Source of the DNA: an uncultured Collinsella sp. | GTDB lineage: Bacteria > Actinomycetota > Coriobacteriia > Coriobacteriales > Coriobacteriaceae | DNA length: 6,490 nucleotides | Assembly (NCBI GenBank): GCA_902490325.1 | Contig: CABUDJ010000089.1 | Coordinates: 1-6,490 of the forward strand | Reading direction: 5' to 3' | In this document: piece after piece, positions 1 to 5,468 of the stretch | Layout of the letters: each line of letters starts with the position of its first letter | How positions within the stretch are numbered: the first letter of the stretch is position 1 | Notes under the pieces: model-generated | What the model saw: the letters and a program-made list of their open reading frames with translations, nothing else | What the model was told of the DNA's origin: nothing | Databases searched by the model: none | Made by a program: the position numbers and the translations under genes

Positions 1-1085
1 ATGGTATCGAGTGCTACGAGAGCACCAACACCACGCCCGAGGCCCCCGAGGTTTGGCGCCATATCGCCAACTGCCGCACGTCCGGTCGCCAGTCCATGGT
101 CATGGAGGTCTCGAGCCAGGCGCTCAAGTACCAACGCGTCGAGAATCTGCCGTTTGACGTGGCGTGCTTCCTCAACATCGGCCGCGACCACATCTCGCCG
201 ATCGAACACCCCACGTTTGAGGATTATTTTGAGAGCAAACTCAGGATCTTTGACCAGGCAAAGACCGCCGTGGTGAATTTGGGCACCGAAGAGGTCGACC
301 GTGTGCTGGAGGCAGCGTCGACGGCCGAGCGCTTGGTGACCGTTGGCGTCGAGCATCCCGAGGCAAGCCTGTGGGCGAGCGACGTACGCATGGTCGGCTT
401 TAGCATCGAGTTCAACTTGCATGGCCTGTGTGCCGACGAGTCCGAGGCGGGGGAGAAGGTCCTGCTGGGCATCGCGGGCGACTTTAACGTGGAAAACGCG
501 CTGGTCGCTATCGCCGCTGCGCGCGAGATCGGCATCGGTATCGAGGCTATCAAGAAGGGCCTCTCCAAACTGCGTGTGCCGGGCCGTATGGAGGTCGTGG
601 AGTCGAAGGACGGCCGCGTGATCTGCGTCGTCGACTACGCGCACAACCAGCTTTCGTTCCGTTCGCTTTTCTCGTCGGTCAAGCGCGCGTTTCCCACTAG
701 TCCAGTCATTGCAGTGTTTGGCGCTGCCGGCGGCAAGGCGCAGGAGCGCCGCGAGCAGCTTCCGCGCGAGGCCGCACCATATTCCGACCTGATGATTTTT
801 GCCAACGAGGACCCGGCTCACGAGGACCCGATGAAGGTCTGTCGCGAGCTTGCCGAACACGTTCCCGACGATACGCCGAACAAGATCATCCTCGATCGCG
901 AAGCCGCTGTGCACGCGGCGTTCAAGGCGGCGCGCGAGGAGTACGTCAACCCCGATGCTCCCACCATTGTCTTGCTGCTGGCAAAGGGTGACGAGGAGCT
1001 CATGCACGTGGGTGACGAGTTCGTGCCCATCGAGAGCGACCTTTCGTTGGCCAATCGCCTGATCGATGTTACCCAGTTTGACTAA
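1..1085 (+). CDS. murE: MurE-type UDP-N-acetylmuramoyl-tripeptide synthetase (3' part, 5' end outside window)
   Basis: Partial gene: the reading frame is open from base 3 (360 residues visible) and ends with TAA at 1083-1085. The family is a cytoplasmic ATP-dependent ligase that adds the third amino acid of the peptidoglycan stem to UDP-MurNAc-L-Ala-D-Glu. Visible marks are STNTTPE near the left edge, MEVSSQAL (from base 102), NIGRDH, the lysine of ESKLRIF (237-239) at the position of the carbamylated lysine, NVENAL, PGRMEVV, DYAH (633-644) and VFGAAGGK. The N-terminal domain and ATP P-loop lie upstream. The region that reads DNPR in diaminopimelate-adding MurE reads NEDPAHEDP here (804-830), closer to the DNPA of lysine-adding enzymes, so the amino acid added is probably not meso-diaminopimelate. 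It could be a divergent paralogue rather than the only MurE. The Mur ligase assignment is firm; the exact substrate is inferred. Confidence 0.9.
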   Translation, partial: GIECYESTNTTPEAPEVWRHIANCRTSGRQSMVMEVSSQALKYQRVENLPFDVACFLNIGRDHISPIEHPTFEDYFESKLRIFDQAKTAVVNLGTEEVDRVLEAASTAERLVTVGVEHPEASLWASDVRMVGFSIEFNLHGLCADESEAGEKVLLGIAGDFNVENALVAIAAAREIGIGIEAIKKGLSKLRVPGRMEVVESKDGRVICVVDYAHNQLSFRSLFSSVKRAFPTSPVIAVFGAAGGKAQERREQLPREAAPYSDLMIFANEDPAHEDPMKVCRELAEHVPDDTPNKIILDREAAVHAAFKAAREEYVNPDAPTIVLLLAKGDEELMHVGDEFVPIESDLSLANRLIDVTQFD

Positions 1086-1094
1086 TGAACCATG

Positions 1095-1127
1095 ATGGCG
1101 AAGGCGCCCTGAGTGCGCTGTCGCCAT
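1095..1127 (+). repeat. Long imperfect inverted repeat (hairpin) after murE
   Basis: The arms 1095-1101 (ATGGCGA) and 1121-1127 (TCGCCAT) pair perfectly. After one A/G mismatch, 1103-1107 pairs with 1115-1119 (one G-U pair), leaving a 7-base loop. It lies 9 bases past the murE stop. There is no T tract on either side, so it is not a classical intrinsic terminator. It may stabilise the murE mRNA 3' end or cause weak attenuation before the HAD gene. The structure is seen; its role is inferred. Confidence 0.6.
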
Positions 1128-1183
1128 AAGCGTGTTCCCTCAATCAAAACATGCCGTCCAAGTCCAAACCCTTCTACGTAAAC

Positions 1184-1187
1184 GGAG
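1184..1187 (+). promoter_or_regulatory. Ribosome binding site deciding the HAD gene start
   Basis: GGAG lies 5 bases before ATG 1193. An in-frame ATG at 1151 would add 14 residues but has no purine-rich sequence in front of it (CAATCAAAAC), so 1193 is preferred. Confidence 0.75.
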
Positions 1188-1192
1188 TAACC

Positions 1193-2104
1193 ATGTCCCA
1201 CAACACCCTGCCGACCGTTGCCGAGCTTTCGGGCGAGATGCGCGAGCGCTTGGCCAAGGTCAAGTACGTCTTTACCGACCTGGATGCCACGATGCTCGCA
1301 CCCGGCTCGTGCGTGCTGCGCGACAACGACGGCAACCCCTCGACCAAACTCGTCGAGGCCGTCGTGGCGCTCGCTCGCGCTGGTATTCAGGTGGTTCCCA
1401 CCTCGGGCCGCAACCGTACCATGATCCACGAGGACGCGCGCGTGCTCGGCCTCAACTCCTACATCGGTGAGATGGGCGGCCTGGTCATGTACGACCTCAA
1501 AGCCAACGATTGGGAGTATCTGACCGGTGACATGCCTTACGACCCCGCCTGTGGCCTTACTCCGCACCAGGTGATCGAGCAGACCGGCGTGTGCGAGAAG
1601 ATCCTTGCCCGCTGGCCGCACAAGATCGAGTATCACAACGACATGTCGACCGGCTACAAATACCGTGAGGTCACCGTCGGCATGCGCGGCGATGTGCCCG
1701 ACGATGAGGTCCAGGCCATCCTGGACGAGGCCGGCTGCGGTCTGATCTGGGCTTGCAACGGCCATCTGACTCACCTGTCCAAGCCGACGACGCTCGAGCT
1801 CGATCGCGTCGAGGACGGTCGCGCATTCAACATCAACCCCGCGGGCCTCAACAAGGGCGTCGCCATTGCGCGCTTCTGCGAGCACCTGGGGATCGAGCGC
1901 GAGGAGACGTTGGCGCTCGGCGACTCCGAGTCCGACTTCTACATGGCCGATCACGTGGGCACGTTCTGTCTGGTCGAGAATGGCCTGACGAGCGCCGGCG
2001 CGCCCGAGTTCCTGGCTGCTTACGAGAACGCTTTCGTTACGCGCGGCAAAATTGTCGACGGTTGGGCGGCGACGGCAGAGCTGCTGGTCGCGGCGCGTTC
2101 GTAG
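1193..2104 (+). CDS. HAD-superfamily phosphatase (type IIB / Cof-like), substrate unknown
   Basis: A cytoplasmic hydrolase of 303 residues. The order of HAD motifs is complete: motif I FTDLDATM (nucleophile Asp29, general acid Asp31), motif II PTSGRN (Thr70/Ser71), the motif III lysine in NKGVAIA (Lys221), and motif IV GDSESD (243-248). About 140 residues between motifs II and III leave room for a C2-type cap, as in the Cof / mannosyl-3-phosphoglycerate phosphatase / phosphoglycolate phosphatase group. These enzymes dephosphorylate sugar phosphates or other small phosphate esters through a phospho-aspartate intermediate; sequence alone does not give the substrate. Motif I reads DLDAT where DxDGT is commoner. 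There is no signal peptide or membrane segment. The gene sits between murE and murI, 51 bases before murI, probably in the same transcript, but a cell-wall role is only a guess. Confidence 0.85.
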   Translation: MSHNTLPTVAELSGEMRERLAKVKYVFTDLDATMLAPGSCVLRDNDGNPSTKLVEAVVALARAGIQVVPTSGRNRTMIHEDARVLGLNSYIGEMGGLVMYDLKANDWEYLTGDMPYDPACGLTPHQVIEQTGVCEKILARWPHKIEYHNDMSTGYKYREVTVGMRGDVPDDEVQAILDEAGCGLIWACNGHLTHLSKPTTLELDRVEDGRAFNINPAGLNKGVAIARFCEHLGIEREETLALGDSESDFYMADHVGTFCLVENGLTSAGAPEFLAAYENAFVTRGKIVDGWAATAELLVAARS

Positions 2105-2147
2105 CGCGGCGTCGCCGCACTTGGACATGTCTTTTCGAGAGAGACTG

Positions 2148-2158
2148 GTGAGGTAATG
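2148..2158 (+). promoter_or_regulatory. Closely spaced ribosome binding site and start of murI
   Basis: GGTGAGG (2147-2153) ends only 2 bases before ATG 2156, shorter than the usual 5-9. No other in-frame start lies between the previous gene and the FDSGLGG motif, so 2156 is kept. A nine-codon frame (2127-2156, MSFRERLVR) ends in TAATG overlapping this start, so re-initiation is possible, though that small frame has no good binding site of its own. Confidence 0.5.
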
Positions 2159-3040
2159 TCCGATATCGAGAATCCGGCAGGCGACACGCGCCCGATTGGC
2201 GTGTTCGATTCTGGTTTGGGCGGTCTGACGGTTGCGCGCGCGATTGCGACGGCGCTGCCGCATGAGTCCGTCTACTACTTCGGCGACACCAAACGCTGCC
2301 CCTACGGCACGCGCACCGAGGATGAGGTGCGCTCGTTTGCGTTGCAGGCGGGCCGTTGGCTGTCGAAGCACGACGTCAAGATTATGGTCATCGCCTGCAA
2401 CACGGCGACCGCCGCGGCCTTGCGTCTGGCCCAGCAGGTGCTCGATGTTCCCGTCATCGGCGTGATCGCACCGGGCGCACGCGCGGCAATCAACAGCACT
2501 CGCACGCGCCGGGTGGGCGTGCTCGCCACCAACCTCACCATTCGCTCGGGCGCCTACACGCGCGCCATCCAGGATCTAGATGCCGGCGTCGATGTATACG
2601 GTTGTCCTGCCTCGAGCTTTGTCGAGGTTGTCGAACACGAGCTCGCCTCGGGTGCACATCTGCAGGAACAGTGGCTTGAGAACGAGGATATTTTCGATAC
2701 GCCTGCCGTGCGTGCGCTGGTGGGTGCCACGGTTGAGCCGCTGCGCGACCACGGCATCGATACCGTGGTGCTCGGCTGTACGCATTTTCCGCTGTTGGTG
2801 GGACCTATCCGCCATGCGCTGGGGCCTGGGGTGCGCGTCGTGAGTTCCGCCGAGGAGACCACGCGCGAGCTGACCGATATCCTCACGCGCCGCGAGCAGC
2901 TGGCGGGCGACGCCGCCGAGCCGCAGCATCGTTTTGCCACGACGGCCGATAACATTGCCGAGTTTGCGGTGGCGGGCAGCTTTATCTTTGGTCAGCCGCT
3001 CAAGAGCATCGAACATATCGATATCGATGAGCTGAAATAG
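2156..3040 (+). CDS. murI: Glutamate racemase
   Basis: Converts L-glutamate to D-glutamate, the second residue of the peptidoglycan stem peptide, without a cofactor, by a two-cysteine mechanism in the cytoplasm. The 294-residue protein shows FDSGLGG (17-23, with the conserved Asp18/Ser19), GDTKRCPYG (43-51), the first catalytic cysteine in ACNTATAA (Cys81) and the second in LGCTHFPLL (Cys208). The segment GCPASSFVEVVE (149-160) matches the substrate-loop region usually written CPxFVPLVE. Its length is slightly above the usual 260-280 because of a short N-terminal lead and a C-terminal tail. It lies between the HAD phosphatase and rph; a racemase next to rph is also known from Bacillus-type genomes. 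Aspartate racemase is an alternative within the superfamily, but the motifs fit MurI well. Confidence 0.96.
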   Translation: MSDIENPAGDTRPIGVFDSGLGGLTVARAIATALPHESVYYFGDTKRCPYGTRTEDEVRSFALQAGRWLSKHDVKIMVIACNTATAAALRLAQQVLDVPVIGVIAPGARAAINSTRTRRVGVLATNLTIRSGAYTRAIQDLDAGVDVYGCPASSFVEVVEHELASGAHLQEQWLENEDIFDTPAVRALVGATVEPLRDHGIDTVVLGCTHFPLLVGPIRHALGPGVRVVSSAEETTRELTDILTRREQLAGDAAEPQHRFATTADNIAEFAVAGSFIFGQPLKSIEHIDIDELK

Positions 3041-3094
3041 ATGTAAGGCCACCGCCAAAGTCTTCGCCACACCTTTTGCCGAAAGGATTTTTCT

Positions 3095-3820
3095 ATGGAG
3101 TACATGCAGGTCAACCGCGCCAACGGTCGCGCCGCCAACGAGTTACGCCCCGTTAAGCTCACCCGTGGCGTCATGAAGCACGCCCACGGCTCGTGTTTGG
3201 CCGAGTTCGGCGACACGCGCGTGCTGTGCGCCGCCACTATCGAGGAGGGCGTGCCGGGCTGGCGAAAGGGAGCTAAGGCCGGCTGGGTGACCGCGGAATA
3301 CGCCATGCTGCCGGCGTCGACCGGCAAGCGCTGCAAGCGCGAGCACGCCAACCGCAAGGGCCGCTCCATGGAGATTGAGCGTCTCATTGGCCGCAGCCTG
3401 CGTACCGTCGTCAACATGAAGGCGCTCGGCGAGTACACCGTCACCGTCGACTGCGACGTGATCCAGGCCGATGGCGGTACGCGTACGGCGAGCATTACCG
3501 GCGCCTGGGTGGCGCTGCACGACGCCCTCGCCATGTGGGTCGAGGCGGGCAAAATCGAGCGCATCCCGCTTACCGGCCAGGTGGCCGCCATCTCCATGGG
3601 CGTTGTCGACGGCAATACGCTGCTTGACCTCGATTATTCCGAGGACAGCCATGCCGAAGTCGACATGAACCTCGTCGCCACCGACACCGGTGAGATGATC
3701 GAGCTCCAGGGCACCGGCGAGCAGGCGCCCTTTGACCGTAAGCGCCTCAACGCCCTGCTCGACCTGGGCGACAAAGGCATCGCCGAGCTCATCGAGCTCC
3801 AGCGCCAGGCCCTCGCCTAA
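3095..3820 (+). CDS. rph: Ribonuclease PH
   Basis: A phosphate-dependent 3'-5' exoribonuclease that trims tRNA precursors and other RNAs, releasing nucleoside diphosphates; the active form is a ring hexamer. The 241-residue length is typical. Motifs in order are GRAANELRPVKLTRG (11-25), FGDTRVLCAA, GWVTAEYAMLP (63-73), RSMEIERLIGRSLR (90-103), DCDVIQADGGTRTASITGA (119-137, with the phosphate-binding Thr129/Arg130), and LDLDYSEDSHAEVDMN (177-192), whose Asp178 and Asp184 correspond to the metal-binding acidic pair. AAAGGA (3082-3087) is 7 bases before ATG 3095, which favours it over the in-frame ATG at 3104. It lies 54 bases after murI, probably co-transcribed, and a terminator hairpin begins immediately at its stop. 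Confidence 0.97.
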   Translation: MEYMQVNRANGRAANELRPVKLTRGVMKHAHGSCLAEFGDTRVLCAATIEEGVPGWRKGAKAGWVTAEYAMLPASTGKRCKREHANRKGRSMEIERLIGRSLRTVVNMKALGEYTVTVDCDVIQADGGTRTASITGAWVALHDALAMWVEAGKIERIPLTGQVAAISMGVVDGNTLLDLDYSEDSHAEVDMNLVATDTGEMIELQGTGEQAPFDRKRLNALLDLGDKGIAELIELQRQALA

Positions 3821-3857
3821 CCTGCCAAAAAGGGACAGGTTTATTTTGGCAGGTTTT
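3819..3857 (+). terminator. Intrinsic terminator after rph, repeat-like
   Basis: CCTGCCAAAA (3821-3830) pairs perfectly with TTTTGGCAGG (3844-3853), and the AA of the rph stop codon can extend the stem to 12 pairs with TT at 3854-3855. The loop is 13 bases and the right arm runs into TTTT (3854-3857). It should end the murI-rph transcript. The loop itself carries GACAGGTTTA, near-identical to GGCAGGTTTTA at the right arm, which is unusual for a plain terminator. Confidence 0.75.
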
Positions 3858-3963
3858 ATCTGCGGAGACGTCTAGACACAAGACTGCCGTTGATTGAGAG
3901 GGGAGAGGCAGAGGCCCTCGTCGCCCTCGACGCGGCATTGCTATAGAGACAAGGAGGCCAGTT
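3858..3963 (+). other. rdgB leader region with short repeats, no clear promoter
   Basis: No gene fits here. It contains a near-perfect tandem 9-base repeat (CCCTCGTCG at 3915-3923, CCCTCGACG at 3924-3932). Either CCCTC can pair with GAGGGG at 3898-3903, enclosed by TGCCG (3885-3889) and CGGCA (3933-3937). A very good Shine-Dalgarno sequence, AAGGAGG (3951-3957), ends 6 bases before the rdgB ATG. Because a terminator precedes it, a promoter is expected, but I see no convincing -35/-10 pair; TGCTATAGA (3939-3947) is at best a weak extended -10. Confidence 0.4.
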
Positions 3964-4605
3964 ATGGCACTTGAGAAGATCGACATCGACACCCTCGACC
4001 CGGCGGCAACCATCGTCGTGGCAACCGGGAACGCTCATAAGCTCACCGAGATCGAGGCCATTTTGGGCAAGGTCATGCCCGAGGTGCGCTTTGTGGCGCT
4101 CGGCCAGCTGGGCGATTTTGAGGACCCCGAGGAAAACGGCACGACGTTTTTGGAGAACGCCATCATCAAGGCCCAGGCTGCGGTCGAGGAGACGGGCCTT
4201 ATGGCCATCGCCGACGATTCGGGCCTGGTCGTCGACGCGCTGGACGGCGAGCCCGGCGTGTATAGCGCGCGCTATGCGGGCGTGCACGGCGACGATGCCG
4301 CCAACAACGCTAAGCTCCTCGTTAACCTGGAAGGCGTGGCGGATGAGGATCGCACCGCGCGCTTTATGAGCGTCGTCGCGCTCATCGACACGGATGGTCT
4401 GGTTACCTATGGCGAGGGCGCCTGCGAGGGCGTTATCGCGCACGAGGGCCGCGGCGACCATGGTTTTGGCTATGACCCGCTGTTCCTGCCGGTCGACACG
4501 CCGGGCAAGACCATGGCCGAGCTCACGGCGGACGAGAAGAATGCCATCAGCCATCGATTCTATGCGCTCGAGCACCTATCCGCCAAACTGACGGGCGAGG
4601 AGTAG
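3964..4605 (+). CDS. rdgB: XTP/dITP pyrophosphatase (RdgB/HAM1 family)
   Basis: Hydrolyses non-canonical purine nucleoside triphosphates (dITP, XTP, ITP) to monophosphate and pyrophosphate, keeping deaminated bases out of DNA and RNA; cytoplasmic, Mg-dependent dimer. The 213 residues carry the family's motifs in order: VVATGNAHKLTEI (18-30), NGTTFLENAIIKA (58-70), ADDSGLVVDALDGEPGVYSARYAG (83-106, with the catalytic aspartate in ADDSG), GRGDHGFGYDPLF (162-174) and EKNAISHR (191-198). The protein has about 14 residues before the usual MxIVVATGN start, but AAGGAGG 6 bases upstream of ATG 3964 supports this longer form. The gene ends in two glutamate codons (GAGGAG) that double as the ribosome binding site of dtd, 3 bases after its stop, so the two are surely one transcript. 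Known neighbours in other Gram-positives include rph just upstream. Confidence 0.96.
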   Translation: MALEKIDIDTLDPAATIVVATGNAHKLTEIEAILGKVMPEVRFVALGQLGDFEDPEENGTTFLENAIIKAQAAVEETGLMAIADDSGLVVDALDGEPGVYSARYAGVHGDDAANNAKLLVNLEGVADEDRTARFMSVVALIDTDGLVTYGEGACEGVIAHEGRGDHGFGYDPLFLPVDTPGKTMAELTADEKNAISHRFYALEHLSAKLTGEE

Positions 4606-4608
4606 GCC

Positions 4609-5055
4609 GTGCGTGCGGTGGTGCAGCGCGTACTCAACGCCGGCGTGACGGTCGACGGCGAGTGCGTGGGTCGCATTGGACGCGGCTACCTGGTGCTGCT
4701 TGGTGTGGGCCATGGCGATACGCGTGCCGAGGCCGACAAGCTGTGGGGCAAGCTCCGCGGGCTGCGTATCAACGAGGACGAGAACGGCAAGACCAACTTG
4801 GCGCTTGCCGATGTCGACGGCGAGGTGCTCGTGGTGTCGCAGTTCACGCTGTTTGCCGACTGCCGCCACGGTCGCCGCCCATCGTTTACGGATGCCGGCG
4901 CCCCCGATGTCGCCAACGAGCTCTACGAGTACTTCCTGACGCTTGTGCGCGAGGACGTTGAGCATGTGGCGCACGGTATCTTTGGCGCCGACATGAAGGT
5001 CGACCTGGTCAACGACGGCCCATTCACCATCGTCCTCGATACCGACAATCTGTAA
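4609..5055 (+). CDS. dtd: D-aminoacyl-tRNA deacylase
   Basis: Hydrolyses D-aminoacyl-tRNA (and by family knowledge glycyl-tRNA-Ala), freeing tRNA and enforcing use of L-amino acids in translation; cytoplasmic homodimer. The 148-residue length is standard. It begins MRAVVQRV at GTG 4609, exactly the family N-terminus. Other marks are GYLVLLGV (26-33), GKTNLALADVDGEVLVVSQFTLFAD (60-84, with the SQxxT motif at 77-80), GRRPSF (88-93), GIFGADMKVDLVNDGPFT (123-140, with NxGPxT and the Gly137-Pro138 chirality-checking pair). GAGGAG at 4597-4602 inside the end of rdgB is the ribosome binding site (6-base spacing), implying translational coupling to rdgB. Proximity to glutamate racemase makes sense, since cells making D-amino acids risk mischarging. 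Confidence 0.97.
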   Translation: MRAVVQRVLNAGVTVDGECVGRIGRGYLVLLGVGHGDTRAEADKLWGKLRGLRINEDENGKTNLALADVDGEVLVVSQFTLFADCRHGRRPSFTDAGAPDVANELYEYFLTLVREDVEHVAHGIFGADMKVDLVNDGPFTIVLDTDNL

Positions 5056-5077
5056 GTAGCCAAATTAGCTACTTGCG
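5051..5077 (+). repeat. Inverted repeat at the dtd stop codon
   Basis: AAGTAGC (5054-5060) and GCTACTT (5068-5074) form a perfect 7-pair stem with a 7-base loop, extendable to 10 pairs with G-U pairs (5051-5053 with 5075-5077). It includes part of the dtd stop and overlaps the proposed veg -35. No T run follows, so termination would be weak; an operator-like dyad is another reading. Confidence 0.55.
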
Positions 5078-5102
5078 CGTGTTTGTAACAGGGTGCTATA
5101 GT
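5073..5102 (+). promoter_or_regulatory. Probable promoter for veg-ispE (extended -10)
   Basis: TATAGT (5097-5102) matches five of six bases of the -10 consensus and is preceded by TG one base away (5094-5095), an extended -10. TTGCGC (5073-5078) is a partial -35, 18 bases upstream. The surroundings are clearly A+T-richer than the rest of the window. Transcription would start near 5108-5110, giving a leader of about 60 bases. No experimental support; judged by eye. Confidence 0.6.
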
Positions 5103-5122
5103 ATTAGAGTTTTGTCTATCTT

Positions 5123-5142
5123 AGGGGTATTATCCCCTTTTT
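5123..5142 (+). terminator. Small terminator-like hairpin in the veg leader
   Basis: AGGGG (5123-5127) pairs with CCCCT (5134-5138) around the loop TATTAT, and TTTT (5139-5142) follows. It lies downstream of the proposed promoter and 27 bases before veg, so it could end dtd read-through, attenuate veg, or serve as a 5'-end stabilising stem. The stem is short (5 pairs), so efficiency is doubtful. Confidence 0.45.
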
Positions 5143-5155
5143 GAATTGCACCTTC

Positions 5156-5161
5156 TGGAGG
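5156..5161 (+). promoter_or_regulatory. Ribosome binding site deciding the veg start
   Basis: TGGAGG ends 8 bases before ATG 5170. An in-frame TTG at 5146 lies upstream of this site and would be unused. An alternative ATG at 5179 is 17 bases away, too far. Confidence 0.75.
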
Positions 5162-5169
5162 CCCTGTTC

Positions 5170-5466
5170 ATGGAAGAGATGGAAGTCAATCACGTCGACG
5201 ACATCCACGAGAAGCTGAGCGATATGGTGGGCGATCGCGTCAAGGTGAAGGCCAACATGGGCCGCACCCGCGTCGTCGAGCGCATGGGCACCATCAAGAG
5301 CGTCCACCCCGCCGTCTTTATCGTCGAGGTTGACGAGCGCCGCGGCCGCAAGTCGCGTCAGTCCTACCAGTATATCGATGTTCTCACCGGTCAGGTCGAG
5401 TTGTTTGACTCCGAGAGCGGCGAGCACATTTTTACCCCGCTCGGCAACCAGCTCGAGGAGCACTAG
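5170..5466 (+). CDS. veg: Veg family protein
   Basis: A small cytoplasmic protein of 98 residues. The core GDRVKVKANMGRTRVVERMG (21-40), then HPAVFIVEV (46-54) and SYQYIDVLTGQVELF (65-79), matches the Veg family pattern of Gram-positive bacteria (G..v..KAN.GR...ERxG.I...P.vFvv.....rxSYsYtDvLT..Vel). In Bacillus subtilis, Veg has been linked to stimulation of biofilm formation through interference with the repressor SinR; that partner may not exist here, so the role in this organism is open. The fold is expected to be a small beta barrel. Compared with the B. subtilis protein of 86 residues, there is an acidic N-terminus and about 15 extra C-terminal residues. It is followed after 2 bases by ispE, whose ribosome binding site lies in its last codons; veg upstream of ispE is also the Bacillus order. 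The gene has its own likely promoter. Confidence 0.88.
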   Translation: MEEMEVNHVDDIHEKLSDMVGDRVKVKANMGRTRVVERMGTIKSVHPAVFIVEVDERRGRKSRQSYQYIDVLTGQVELFDSESGEHIFTPLGNQLEEH

Positions 5467-5468
5467 CG

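Noticed and set aside
1..276. Open frame beginning at base 1 (ATG) in another frame from murE
   Set aside because: Arg/Ser-rich translation typical of an off-frame shadow; the murE frame starting at base 3 carries the conserved motifs.
1151..1192. Upstream in-frame ATG for the HAD gene, adding 14 residues
   Set aside because: No ribosome site precedes it, while ATG 1193 has GGAG at 5 bases.
2106..2118. GCGGC-GTC-GCCGC hairpin after the HAD gene
   Set aside because: Only 5 pairs with a 3-base loop and no T tract directly after; easily due to chance in G+C-rich sequence, so not called a terminator.
1082..2371. Long open frame on the - strand (429 codons) across the HAD and murI genes
   Set aside because: It mirrors two genes with intact motifs on the + strand; open antisense frames are common in G+C-rich coding DNA. 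The translation shows no recognisable motif.
3846..3876. TTGGCA (-35-like) with TCTAGA as a promoter for rdgB
   Set aside because: The -35 lies inside the terminator stem, the spacing is 19 bases and the -10 matches only three of six positions.
3856..4575. Open frame on the - strand opposite rdgB (239 codons)
   Set aside because: A shadow of rdgB, with no recognisable motif; all RdgB motifs are on the + strand.
5056..5169. tRNA or riboswitch in the dtd-veg gap
   Set aside because: No cloverleaf, T-loop motif or known riboswitch core was recognised; only two small hairpins and a promoter-like sequence.
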